Assembly: GCA_958296095.1 (NCBI GenBank)
Contig: OY282434.1
Span: 2,758,001-2,822,000, forward strand
From: an uncultured Oligoflexales bacterium
Lineage (GTDB): Bacteria > Bdellovibrionota_B > Oligoflexia > Oligoflexales > JAPPIL01
Reading direction: 5' to 3'
Length of the DNA stretch: 64,000 nt
This document shows positions 1 through 8,558 of the stretch, one piece after another. The translations under genes were made by a program, and so were the position numbers. The notes under the pieces were generated by a model. It saw only the letters and a program-made list of their open reading frames with translations. It searched no databases and was not told where the DNA came from. Position 1 is the first letter of the stretch. The number at the start of each line of letters is the position of its first letter.

Positions 1-1
1 G

Positions 2-382
2 TCGGCATGGCTGTTGTTTTTGGTAATTTTTCTCTGGACACCACCCCACTTCTGGGCGCTAGCAATCCACTACTGCGATGACTATCGGCGTGCCGCGGTG
101 CCGATGTATCCTGTCGTGCACGGCGTGCGCAAAACACAAAACCTTATCGTTATCTATATTCTTTCGCTCTTGCCAGTGCTGGTGGGATTTTACGCGGTCA
201 GCGAATGTTCGCCGCTGTTTTTCGTTGCCAGCCTCGCCCTCACCATCTGGTTTCTGGTGCAAGCTGTGCTCTTTCGTGTTGGACATGGCAGTGAGATGGC
301 TTTGTTTCGTTTTTCCTGCTACTATATCTTGTTGTTGTTCGGAGGGTTGGCAATCGACCAGCTGATCATGCACTGGAGCTAG
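2..382 (+). CDS. ctaB: Protoheme IX farnesyltransferase, C-terminal part (5' end outside window)
   Basis: C-terminal part of a UbiA-family prenyltransferase that farnesylates protoheme to heme O for terminal oxidases. The frame is open from the window edge. The motif FLWTPPHFWALA is followed by an Asp-rich loop (CDDYRRAAVPM), which is the second conserved prenyl-diphosphate-binding loop of CtaB/CyoE. Several hydrophobic helices follow, consistent with an inner-membrane enzyme. The gene stops 16 bases before the next gene. Family assignment is firm; the start is not in the window. Confidence 0.93.
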   Translation, partial: SAWLLFLVIFLWTPPHFWALAIHYCDDYRRAAVPMYPVVHGVRKTQNLIVIYILSLLPVLVGFYAVSECSPLFFVASLALTIWFLVQAVLFRVGHGSEMALFRFSCYYILLLFGGLAIDQLIMHWS

Positions 383-398
383 CCCGCGGGGGATTGAC

Positions 399-626
399 AT
401 GAACGAACGAGAACAGATTGAACACCACATTGCCACCGAACTGGCTGCGTCACTGAAGCTGCACGCGGCCAGCTGTGAAGTAGCGAACTATCACAACGGT
501 GTGCTGACCCTGAAACTACTCGGCGGCTGTTCTGGTTGCCCCTCCAGCCAAGCTGCCATCTTCAATAGCATCGTGCCCGCGCTACAGGAAAAATTCCCCC
601 ACATCAAAGACATCCTGCTTGCCTGA
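399..626 (+). CDS. NifU C-terminal-domain iron-sulfur scaffold protein
   Basis: A 75-residue protein made only of a NifU C-terminal domain. The motif GGCSGCPSS (about residues 42-50) carries the CxxC pair that binds a transferable Fe-S cluster in this family. A purine-rich GGGGG lies upstream of the ATG. Domain-only versions are known as Nfu-like scaffolds or carriers for Fe-S assembly. Which client proteins it serves cannot be told from context: ctaB upstream is a heme pathway gene, and nothing related lies downstream. Confidence 0.85.
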   Translation: MNEREQIEHHIATELAASLKLHAASCEVANYHNGVLTLKLLGGCSGCPSSQAAIFNSIVPALQEKFPHIKDILLA

Positions 627-697
627 GATATTGAGTGGGTGCAGGGACACCTCCCCCCGCGTCAAAGATCTTACACAGGGGGAGAAGGGTCGGGTGC

Positions 698-1708
698 TCA
701 ACGGCGATTGCGACTAGTGCCTGCTTGCCGTGCCTTAGCTCGTCGTATGGAGACAGTAAGTTTTTCTCCAAATTTTTTCCAGATGCCTTGGTCAGCTTGC
801 TCGTAATCTTCTTTAGAGATGTCCCCTCGGAGGAGTTTGCCGAATAAACGCTGACGTTGATCTACGTTGCTCTTATACTCCTTAGCCATGGACGCTACTA
901 TCCCCCCGAGTGTCGCAGGCGAAAAAACACTGTGGGTAGATTTGTTGCTAAGCTTATTGAGCAGGAGCCTCTTATCCGGAGCATTAGCGTCTTTTAGCCA
1001 GTGCGCCGCGAGGATTAATTCGCTGGCGACGAGATCCAGCCATCTCTCGTGAAGGAACTCTTCTCGCAGCTCCGCGCTGAAATCGCCTGAATCGATCAGC
1101 CTGCGCTGTTCGAAAAGTCTCTGCAGGCGCGAGCTAACACCTGCACCACGCTTGAAAGCTGATCGGGCCTCAAGTGTATTCATAGTTTCCAGCGCGCTCA
1201 GTGCGTTCAGGTATTCACTCAGTGCGTTCAGGTGTTCACTAAAGGCTGCCGCACGGTTGCCCAGCTGTAGATTGACTTTGTGCTCCGCTTCGTCCAGCAC
1301 TGCGTCTATGTCAAACTCACGCAATGCTTTCTCGAATGCTGGCGATGCTTTGGATGCTGGTGGTGCTTTGGAGTTGGATATCGCGCGCTCCGCTTCGTCC
1401 AAAATAGCCTTCAAATCAGCATCGAAAGCTTCCCAGATGATTCCCTCCTTCGGTACATTGCTTTGATCTTGGACTACGGGCCGGTCTTGCGCCCCACCTC
1501 CTGTTGCATCGACGTTAGCCAGCGGCGCAAGCATCAACGTAGCTCCGACCGCGAATGTCAATGCATGCTGCCCCACCTTAGGCAACAAGCGAGCGGTAGC
1601 ATTGCCCACACTTCCCTTCAACGCCCTAAGAGCACTGCCTTGCGCAGGCCAGTTGCCAGCACCGAGCAACAACAACGATAACACCAGGGTCAACCACGAA
1701 ATCTTCAC
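698..1708 (-). CDS. Exported protein of unknown function
   Basis: A 336-residue protein not recognised as a known family. It starts at GTG 1708 with GGGAG about 8 bases upstream. The N-terminus has a charged residue and a long hydrophobic run followed by small residues (about 1-25), typical of a Sec signal peptide, and no lipobox cysteine is seen. The rest is rich in Ala, Leu and charged residues and probably largely helical, with a short internal near-repeat (SEHLNALSEYLNALSA, about 158-173). It diverges from the repeat cluster and Rpn gene on the other side. Confidence 0.6.
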   Translation of the reverse strand: MKISWLTLVLSLLLLGAGNWPAQGSALRALKGSVGNATARLLPKVGQHALTFAVGATLMLAPLANVDATGGGAQDRPVVQDQSNVPKEGIIWEAFDADLKAILDEAERAISNSKAPPASKASPAFEKALREFDIDAVLDEAEHKVNLQLGNRAAAFSEHLNALSEYLNALSALETMNTLEARSAFKRGAGVSSRLQRLFEQRRLIDSGDFSAELREEFLHERWLDLVASELILAAHWLKDANAPDKRLLLNKLSNKSTHSVFSPATLGGIVASMAKEYKSNVDQRQRLFGKLLRGDISKEDYEQADQGIWKKFGEKLTVSIRRAKARQAGTSRNRR

Positions 1709-1769
1709 AACAAACTCCCATCAAGATTAAAAGAGGGGGTGTGCTTGCCATGAAAAAAACTTTTTGTCA

Positions 1770-2478
1770 ACTGTCTTGGCACGGCACAAGCCTCCGTTAT
1801 CTTGGCGAGGCGCAGCCCTACCGAGAAACTCTCCCCCCGAATAGGTGCAAGTACATGCCTTATGCAAAAGCATAATCTAACGACAATATGGCAGTATTTA
1901 TGGTCGAGTTTTCGTACGGCCTCGCCCCGCCATTCATAAAGCTCTCGGTAGGCAAGCCTGAACGCAATAGCCGAGAAGTCTGATGACGAGCCCGAACGCA
2001 ATAACGAGAGGCACGAGCGCAAGCAGCGAGCTAGGAAGCGAGCGTTACAAAAAGCCGCGCGCCACGGCGCTCTCGGTAGGCAAGAGGTGGTGGCAACCGC
2101 CGAGAGACTTGAGGGCAAGAGGCAAGTAGCACAAGCCTCCGTTGTCTTGGCACGGTGCAGCCCTACCGAGAAACTCGCCCTTGAGATAGGTGTGGCACAT
2201 GCCTTGTGCAAAAAATAATCTAACGGCAGCATTGGCAGTATTTGTGGTGCGAGTTTTCGTACGGCCTCACCGCGCCCTTCATGAAGCTCTCGGTAAGCAA
2301 GCCTCAGCTCAACAGCCGAGAGTTCTGAGGACAAGCAAAGGGGCTAAGTGGCAAGCCCGAACGCAGTAACGAGAGATCAGAGTGCAAGCAGCGAGCTAGC
2401 AAGCGAGCGTTACAAAAAGCAGCGTAGCGAGCGAAGCGAGCTAGGAAGCGAGCGTTACAAAAAGCCGCAGCGCAGCTG
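1770..2478 (+). repeat. Dispersed repeat cluster A (two complete structured cores plus tails)
   Basis: Contains two complete copies of the ~165-bp structured core (about 1791-1956 and 2136-2300), preceded by a partial 5' arm near 1770. Each is followed by a tail of degenerate units built on GAACGCAATAGCGAGAG and GAGCTAGGAAGCGAGCG, ending in GCAGCG runs. Long open frames cross it on the minus strand but only mirror the repeat and recur at every copy, so no gene is called. The copy at 2136 is nearly identical, with its tail, to the one at 4196. Confidence 0.85.
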
Positions 2479-2585
2479 GCACAGAAATGCTACACTATAA
2501 CCCTAGTGCAATTCAGTAAATTTATGGAGGTGACTTGGTGATCAAGCGAAAGCGAACTGCAAAAAGAGCAGAGATCCTACTTAGC

Positions 2586-2836
2586 GCAAATCTCCGTTGT
2601 CTTGGCACGGCGCAGACCTACCGAGAAACTCTCCCCTGAGATAGGTGCAAGCACATGCCCTATGCAAAGAAATAATCTGGTTGCAGTGTTGGCAGTGTTT
2701 GTGGTCGAGTTTTCGTACGGTCTCACCGTGCCGTTCATGGAGCTCTCGGTAGGCAAGTTTGAGTGCAATAACGAGAGGTCTGAGAACAAGCAGCGAGCTA
2801 GCAAGCGAGCGATACAAAGAGTCGCAGCGCAGCCTA
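2586..2836 (+). repeat. Structured repeat copy inside the Rpn gene
   Basis: One complete core (about 2591-2757) plus a short tail. Outer arms are GGCACGG (2604-2610) and CCGTGCC (2726-2732). The inner arms AAACTC/GAGTTT also pair, and CCTACCGAGA near the 5' side is complementary to TCTCGGTAGG at the 3' end. The left junction falls within the short leader AGCAGAGATCCTACTTAGC and the right one in GCAGCGCAG. Rpn coding sequence is found on both sides, so this copy lies within a gene. Confidence 0.85.
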
Positions 2837-3510
2837 TCAAGGGGCCTGGAGGTGAATTACGCACCGACATCATGGTGCAGCTACCTTTGTGGGGCATCAC
2901 AAACAGGATCGTCATCCTGTCAATAATTCTTGAGCATAAGAGCTATAAGGATCGTGATGCTGTCTTGCAAGCCATGGAATACTACGTGGCGGAATGCAAG
3001 GCGCGCAGCAAAAGGCGGACGAGGCGGCCAGGCGAACCCTATGAGTTGATTATTCCTGTAATTTTGCTGTGTTGCGAGGATAAGGACTACGAGCCGCCAC
3101 AGGATTACCTCAGTTGGGAGTTTGGCAGCGAGGAGATTCCGCCAGAGCTGGCAGCGCTAGCGGATGACTTGCCGGTGATGCGCTGCAAGGTATTCAATCT
3201 CAGAAAACCGCCTCTCAGCGAGCTGTGGACGAAGGCGGGGAGCAGTGCTATCATCATCTACGTTATGGCGGAGTTGTGGGGTATGGACGAAGATAAGATA
3301 GCCTTGATCATTGAGAAAATTGAAGGGCTTGAACGAGGAGAGGGGCAGTTTTTGGGCAACATGCTAATGGATTATTGTGATGCGGCCGATAGGGGGGTGA
3401 AGCGCCAGGATTTTGATCGTGTTGATCGTAAGCGCTGGCCGCACAAGCGAGAGGAGGAGCGATTCGTGCCAACGATGTATTTTGGACTGGAGCGAGCTGA
3501 GCGACGCGGC

Positions 3511-3610
3511 TTGCAGAAGGGCATAGAGCAGGGCGAACAGCTGGGCTTGCAGAAGGGCGAACAGCTGGGCTTGCAGAAGGGCGAACAGCTAGGCTTGCAA
3601 AAGGGTGTCG
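3511..3610 (+). repeat. 24-bp in-frame tandem repeat in the Rpn gene
   Basis: About four units encoding GLQKGEQL-type octapeptides, a multiple of three so that copy-number change keeps the frame. A similar but more degenerate run (GMRQGVEQ, GLQKGEQL) occurs in the Rpn fragment at 60100-60738. The predicted product is a charged, probably helical linker between nuclease body and C-terminal tail. Confidence 0.8.
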
Positions 3611-3763
3611 AGCAAAAGCAGATGGAGGCTGCTCAGCTAATGCTTAGCGATGGCGTGCCTGAGGCTCAGGTGTGCAAATTTTTGAAATTGACCAAGAAAG
3701 AGCTGACGGCAATCAAGCGAAAATTAAAAAATTAAAGATTTCAGTCAATTTTCCCAAGCATGC

Positions 3764-4545
3764 CCCTGCCGTTCATGAAGCTCTCGGTGGGCAAGAGGTG
3801 GGGGCAACCGCGAGAAACCTGAGGACAGGCAGGGAGGCCTGAGGGCAAGCCTGAACGCGATAGCAAAAGGTCTGAGGACATGCAGCGAGGGAGCTAGGAA
3901 GCGGCAAACAGTCTCGTAAGGCGAGCGATATAGAAAGCAGCGCGTAGCAAGCGGAGCACAGACCCTGCTTAGCACAAGCCTCCGTTGTCTTGGCACGGTG
4001 CAGCCCTACCGAGAAACTCGCCCTTGAGATAGGTGTGGCACATGCCTTGTGCAAAAAATAATCTAACGGCAGCATTGGCAGTATTTGTGGTGCGAGTTTT
4101 CGTACGGTCTTGCCGCGCCGTTCATGTGGCTCTCGGTAGGCAAGAGGTGGTGGCAACCGCCGAGGAGCCTGAGGGCAAGAGGCAAGTAGCACAAGCCTCC
4201 GTTGTCTTGGCACGGTGCAGCCCTACCGAGAAACTCGCCCTTGAGATAGGTGTGGCACATGCCTTGTGCAAAAAATAATCTAACGGCAGCATTGGCAGTA
4301 TTTGTGGTGCGAGTTTTCGTACGGCCTCACCGCGCCCTTCATGAAGCTCTCGGTAAGCAAGCCTCAGCTCAACAGCCGAGAGTTCTGAGGACAAGCAAAG
4401 GGGCTAGGAGGCAAGCCCGAACGCAATAACGAGAGGCACGAGCGCAAGCAGCGAGCTAGGAAGCGAGCGATACAAAAAGCAGCGTAGCGCGCAGCGCAGC
4501 GCAGCGCAGCGCAGCGCAGCGTAGCGTCCGAGGTTGCGCCGACGA
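3764..4545 (+). repeat. Dispersed repeat cluster B with two cores and a GCGCA microrepeat
   Basis: Begins with an isolated 3' arm (CTGCCGTTCATGAAGCTCTC, about 3769) only some 36 bases after the Rpn stop codon. Then come tail units and two complete cores (about 3979-4144 and 4196-4360) with inner arms AAACTCGC/GCGAGTTT. It ends at about 4485-4530 in a perfect run of GCGCA pentamers, about 40 bases before folP. The 4171-4405 stretch is almost identical to 2111-2345, which indicates recent duplication. Confidence 0.85.
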
Positions 4546-4568
4546 ACCGCTCTACGATACATAGACGG

Positions 4569-5408
4569 GTGGGTTTGTTTGGGGGCTTGCCGTTGTCTTC
4601 TCCGCCGCTCTCGCTAGCGCCAGCATCGCCTTTCTTAATTATGGGTGTGATCAACGTCACCCCCGATTCGTTTTCCGATGGCGGGTTGTATCTAGACCCT
4701 GCACGGGCTCGCGCCCAGGCCCTTGAACTCTGCCAACAGGGAGCGGACATTATCGACATCGGCGGCGAGTCAACCCGTCCCCAGGCCACACCTGTCTCTG
4801 CCGCAGAAGAGTGGCGCAGGCTACAACCAGTGCTGGAATCGCTGAGCAAAATGCCGTTGCCAGCTGCACTCAGCGTTGACACTCGCAAAGCGGATATTGC
4901 TGGACGCTTGTTTGATTATCCCGTTGCCCTGCTCAACGATTGTGGAGCGCAGTTGCCCCCGACGTTGCTACAGCGCTGGGCGGCGGCGGGGCGGAGTTAT
5001 CTTGGCATGCACATGCACGGCGAACCGCGCACCATGCAACAGCAGCCACTGACGGCTGAGCAGGTTATGCCGTGTCTAGTGTCGTTTTTTAGAGAGCGGG
5101 TAAAACTATGGCGCACCTGCGGTTTTGCCGAAGAGCAGATATGGATTGATCCTGGGATTGGATTTGGCAAAACAGATAAGGCCATCATGCGCATTTTCGC
5201 AGAGCTAAAGACTTTGAGCGGCATGGCCTCCACCGCGGTCGGGGTATCGCGTAAATCGTGGCTAGGGCGCAACCTACACATCACGCTGCCGCAGGCACGT
5301 GGTAAGGTAAGCAGCATGCTTGAAGTCGCACTCGTGTGGCAAGGAGCAAGGCTGATTAGAACCCATGCAGTGCGGACACTCAACGGCCTGCGGGAGTTGT
5401 TGCACTGA
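4569..5408 (+). CDS. folP: Dihydropteroate synthase
   Basis: Condenses 6-hydroxymethyl-dihydropterin diphosphate with p-aminobenzoate in folate synthesis. All signature blocks are present: GVINVTPDSFSDGG (about 26-39), the IDIGGESTRP loop, SVDTRK, DPGIGFGKT and the C-terminal IRTHAV. Length (279) is normal. The GTG at 4569 is the first plausible start after the repeat cluster; the frame is open further upstream into the repeat, so the original 5' end may have been altered. The stop overlaps the cdaA start by one base (TGATG), implying coupled translation. Confidence 0.92.
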   Translation: MGLFGGLPLSSPPLSLAPASPFLIMGVINVTPDSFSDGGLYLDPARARAQALELCQQGADIIDIGGESTRPQATPVSAAEEWRRLQPVLESLSKMPLPAALSVDTRKADIAGRLFDYPVALLNDCGAQLPPTLLQRWAAAGRSYLGMHMHGEPRTMQQQPLTAEQVMPCLVSFFRERVKLWRTCGFAEEQIWIDPGIGFGKTDKAIMRIFAELKTLSGMASTAVGVSRKSWLGRNLHITLPQARGKVSSMLEVALVWQGARLIRTHAVRTLNGLRELLH

Positions 5409-6184
5409 TGTGGGAAATTTTCGATCAGTTTGGAATATGGTCGCTAGTCGATGTGCTGCTCATCGCCTTCGTCATCTACCAGATGTTTATTCTGCTCAAA
5501 GGCACGCATGCGGCCCAGATGCTGACAGGTATCTCCGTCGTAATTTCTGCTGCCGCCCTGTCCGCCTTCGCACCCTTGACGGCCTTGAATTGGCTTATCA
5601 GCAAATTCTACCCCAGCTTTATCATCATTGTGGTAATTCTGTTTCAAGGCGAGTTTCGCCGCATGTTGCGTAAACTCGGCAAGCGCTCGTTTATGCTCGG
5701 TGTGGTCAAGCCGTTCGCGACGCAGGAACTGTTGCAGATTTCCGAAGCGGTTTCTATCCTTGCCCAACGTCATGTCGGGGCGTTGATTGTCATTGAGCGT
5801 GACATCGTGCTCAACCACTATCTTGAAATGGGGCTTACCATCGATGCTCGCATCTCACGAGATCTGATTCTATCTATCTTTCAACCGGCTTCGCCCATCC
5901 ACGACGGGGCAATCACCATTCAGGGCGAGCGCATCACTGCCGCGGGGTGTTTTTTACCGCTCACGCGCCAGATCGACATCAGTCCAGAGCTGGGCACACG
6001 GCATCGTGCCGCTATCGGTATCAGTCAAGAGACCGATGCCGCGGTCATCGTGGTTTCTGAAGAACATGGCACTATCTCATGGGTTGAAGACGGCAAAGTC
6101 ATCCGCAATATCAATCTCGTCGCGCTCGAGTACCGACTGGAGGAAGTTTTTAGCGAACAGCAGCGCGCGCAGGAGCAGTCATGA
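5408..6184 (+). CDS. cdaA: Diadenylate cyclase, membrane-bound CdaA type
   Basis: Makes cyclic di-AMP from two ATP. Three N-terminal hydrophobic helices (about residues 15-85) precede the DisA_N domain, which contains both catalytic motifs: DGA (166-168) and RHR (198-200, in GTRHRAA). Length 258 is typical for CdaA. It overlaps folP by one base and ybbR by four (ATGA). The cdaA-ybbR-glmM order is the conserved arrangement in which YbbR and GlmM act as regulators of the cyclase in better-studied bacteria. Confidence 0.94.
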   Translation: MWEIFDQFGIWSLVDVLLIAFVIYQMFILLKGTHAAQMLTGISVVISAAALSAFAPLTALNWLISKFYPSFIIIVVILFQGEFRRMLRKLGKRSFMLGVVKPFATQELLQISEAVSILAQRHVGALIVIERDIVLNHYLEMGLTIDARISRDLILSIFQPASPIHDGAITIQGERITAAGCFLPLTRQIDISPELGTRHRAAIGISQETDAAVIVVSEEHGTISWVEDGKVIRNINLVALEYRLEEVFSEQQRAQEQS

Positions 6185-7122
6185 GCACTAACTGGAAGGG
6201 GCGAAGAGTTTTTGCTTTCTTGTGGCAGCTGCTGAGCGTAAATTTTTTCTACAAAATTTTTGCCCTGCTGCTGGCGGCTCTGTCCTGGTATCTCATTCAA
6301 GGACGTGAAATAATTGAGATTAATCGCCAGATCGATGTCACCCTGACTGTTCCTGAGGGCTACGGCGTAAAAGGCGCGGCGACGTTCAGCAAAGATGCTA
6401 CCATCAGAGGTTCACGTGCCCATCTTGCCCGTTTTGACCACGATCTGCTTGAAGCTGAGGTGCGGATTGTGCGCCAAAGCGTCGGCAGTTACCGTGTGCG
6501 TCTCAACAAAGAACATGTGCGCAACTGGAATGAGCAGGTCAGCTTGACCGTGCATGAGCCTTATATTCAGGTGGAAATCGACAAACTGCTAGAGCGTAAG
6601 TTGCCGATCGCAGTGCTGCTGCAGGGTGTGCCTGCCGACAACTATATCGTCGAGAAGAACAGCGTCAAGCCAACTGCGGTAACCGTTTCAGGTTTGCAAA
6701 GCGTGGTGGCCAAGCTGCAGAAAATTTCAACTTTGCCCGTCGATATAAATGGGTTACAGAAAAACAAGAGCTTCGTCGTTGGCTTGGCGGGGGCGGAGCT
6801 GGGCATCTCCCACAGTGTGCAACAGGTGACCGTCACCCTACAGGTAGGCGAGAAGAAGGTTAACAAGACTTTCAGCGGGGTGGCGGTCGAGGTCGTAGAT
6901 GGTTTTTATGCTTCCAAGGTCAAGCCTAGTACGGTTGCCATCACGGTGCAAGGAGTGCCTGCGGTGTTGAATTTTATCAATAGCAGTTCGTTTCAAGCTT
7001 TTGTCGATGTCGGCGAGCTCAGCCCTGGCAAACACGAGCGCAAGATTAAGGCAAAAATTCCCGAAGAGACCGTGTTGATTGAGATTAAACCTGAAAACGC
7101 TTTTGTGGAAATTTCTGACTGA
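6181..7122 (+). CDS. ybbR: YbbR-domain protein, CdaA regulator (CdaR-like)
   Basis: A 313-residue protein with one N-terminal membrane anchor (about 18-40) and an extracytoplasmic part made of YbbR-like beta domains. Repeated patterns such as PIAVLLQGVP and VAITVQGVPA mark successive domains. In Gram-positive bacteria the equivalent protein (CdaR) modulates CdaA; the same role is inferred here from the four-base overlap with cdaA and the adjoining glmM. No catalytic motif is expected or seen. Confidence 0.85.
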   Translation: MSTNWKGRRVFAFLWQLLSVNFFYKIFALLLAALSWYLIQGREIIEINRQIDVTLTVPEGYGVKGAATFSKDATIRGSRAHLARFDHDLLEAEVRIVRQSVGSYRVRLNKEHVRNWNEQVSLTVHEPYIQVEIDKLLERKLPIAVLLQGVPADNYIVEKNSVKPTAVTVSGLQSVVAKLQKISTLPVDINGLQKNKSFVVGLAGAELGISHSVQQVTVTLQVGEKKVNKTFSGVAVEVVDGFYASKVKPSTVAITVQGVPAVLNFINSSSFQAFVDVGELSPGKHERKIKAKIPEETVLIEIKPENAFVEISD

Positions 7123-7130
7123 GTTGACCC

Positions 7131-8546
7131 ATGCCTGAGACCAACGACAAGCCACACTTGGCCTTCAAAAACCATCGGCAGACTCCCATCTTTGGCACGG
7201 ACGGCGTGCGTGGCAAGGCCAACATCTACCCCATGTCACCCGATCTCGTGCTGCGTCTCGGACAAGCAATTGGCTATTACTTCCGCCGCCAGACCGCGTT
7301 ACCACGCATTTTAATCGGCAAGGACACCCGCCTCAGCGGTTATATGCTGGAGCAAAGCCTGTGTGCAGGGATGCTCAGTGTGGGCGCGGATGTTTTTTTT
7401 CTCGGCCCTCTGCCTACGCCTGGTATCGCTTACCTGACACGTGGCATGCGTGCGAGTGCGGGCATTGTCATCTCGGCATCGCACAATGCTTTCCACGACA
7501 ACGGGATCAAGATTTTCAACCACGACGGCTACAAGTTGCCTGATGCTGCGGAAGCCACGCTTGATCGCATGGTGCATAGCGAGACGTTGACGACCGAGCT
7601 GCCGGTGGCTGATGGCATTGGCACAGCTCGGCGTATCGACGATGCCGTCGGGCAGTATGCGGTGTTTTTGAAGGAGCAGTTTCCTAAACGCATGACCCTC
7701 GATGGTTTGCGGATCGTCATCGATTGTGCGCACGGGGCGGCTTATCGGGTAGCACCGAAAGTTTTTCGTGAGCTGGGTGCGGAGGTTTTTCTCGTCGGCG
7801 ATCAGCCCAATGGCGTGAACATCAATGACCGCTGTGGTGCGCTCCATCCAGAGGCATTGCGGGCTGAGGTGCTACTCTACAAGGCAGATCTAGGCATTGC
7901 CCTCGATGGCGATGGCGATCGGCTGATGCTGGTCGATGACACGGGAGCGTACGTCGACGGCGACATAATCATGGGTATCTGCGCACAGCACATGATTGAG
8001 ATGGGCACACTGCACAAGAACACGGTCGTGGCAACGGTGATGAGCAATGCTGGCTTGGAGCAGGCACTCGTGGCCCGCGGGGGAAAGTTACTGCGGGTCA
8101 AAGTCGGAGATCGGCATGTGGTCGAGGCGATGCGACGCGGCGATTACAACTTTGGTGGCGAGCAGTCGGGGCACATTATCCACCGCGGTTGTGCGACTAC
8201 GGGTGATGGTCTGCTAGCGGCACTGAAGATCATTGAAATTGCACTCGGCTGCGGGCGTAAGCTCTCGGAATTGAAACAAGATATAATTCTGTTGCCGCAA
8301 GTGCAGAAGAACTTGCAAGTTGTGCACAAAGTTCCGACCGCTGAGTTGACTGAGTTTAGCAAGTTACTGTATGACACGCAGCAGCAGTTGCGAGATCGCG
8401 GTCGAGTATTGTTTCGTTATTCAGGCACGGAGAACAAGGCACGTATCATGGTTGAGGGCGAGGATTACGACGAAATTGAAAAGATTGCCTGTAATCTCGC
8501 GAGCGTTATGCAAGCTGACTTGCAAAGATTTCCAGCCCCAACATAA
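7131..8546 (+). CDS. glmM: Phosphoglucosamine mutase
   Basis: Converts glucosamine-6-phosphate to glucosamine-1-phosphate for peptidoglycan and LPS precursors. The phosphoserine loop ISASHNAFHDNG (active Ser about residue 117), the metal loop DGDGDR (about 256-261), the sugar-binding GGEQSGH and the phosphate-binding RYSGTENKARIM are all present. Length 471 is slightly longer than average because of a polar N-terminal extension of about 15 residues. It follows ybbR by 8 bases; its stop codon lies 12 bases before the inferred pdxJ start. Confidence 0.95.
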   Translation: MPETNDKPHLAFKNHRQTPIFGTDGVRGKANIYPMSPDLVLRLGQAIGYYFRRQTALPRILIGKDTRLSGYMLEQSLCAGMLSVGADVFFLGPLPTPGIAYLTRGMRASAGIVISASHNAFHDNGIKIFNHDGYKLPDAAEATLDRMVHSETLTTELPVADGIGTARRIDDAVGQYAVFLKEQFPKRMTLDGLRIVIDCAHGAAYRVAPKVFRELGAEVFLVGDQPNGVNINDRCGALHPEALRAEVLLYKADLGIALDGDGDRLMLVDDTGAYVDGDIIMGICAQHMIEMGTLHKNTVVATVMSNAGLEQALVARGGKLLRVKVGDRHVVEAMRRGDYNFGGEQSGHIIHRGCATTGDGLLAALKIIEIALGCGRKLSELKQDIILLPQVQKNLQVVHKVPTAELTEFSKLLYDTQQQLRDRGRVLFRYSGTENKARIMVEGEDYDEIEKIACNLASVMQADLQRFPAPT

Positions 8547-8558
8547 AGGAGCAGCAGC

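Larger units (their letters stand above)
2540..3735 (+). pseudogene. Rpn-family PD-(D/E)XK nuclease gene interrupted near its 5' end by a repeat element
   Basis: Rpn (Transposase_31/YhgA-like) proteins are DNA endonucleases that promote RecA-independent recombination. A good start (GTG 2540, with GGAGGTGA just upstream) opens a short basic peptide, MIKRKRTAKRA, but a repeat copy (about 2570-2836) then breaks the frame. A frame open from 2602 crosses the repeat and joins the body of the family at about 2838. The core keeps Asp in LRTDIMVQLP and the ILEHKS motif (D...ExK), but the usual N-terminal HDxxFKK region is missing. The C-terminus has GLQKGEQL units repeated with a 24-bp period, then a family-typical end (LTKKELTAIKRKLKN). 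It could still be expressed as a 377-residue chimera from TTG/ATG 2602. Confidence 0.75.

Noticed and set aside
1705..2334. Long minus-strand ORFs through repeat clusters (also 3773-4213, 23319-23777, 23952-24413, 32458-32733 and others)
   Set aside because: They recur wherever the repeat recurs, in several frames and on both strands, without ribosome-binding sites, and their translations only mirror the repeat.
1770..2478. Retron or reverse-transcriptase-linked ncRNA
   Set aside because: No reverse transcriptase gene is present in the window, and the element occurs in many dispersed copies.
2486..2502. Sigma-54-like TGGCAC...TGCT before the Rpn gene
   Set aside because: The GG-GC spacing is one base short of the required distance and TGGCAC is part of repeat-derived sequence.
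4364..4888. Minus-strand ORF overlapping folP
   Set aside because: It is a shadow of folP and the repeat, with no start signal or homologue.
7311..7847. Minus-strand ORF inside glmM
   Set aside because: It is antisense to a conserved enzyme gene and its composition is that of a reverse-frame shadow.
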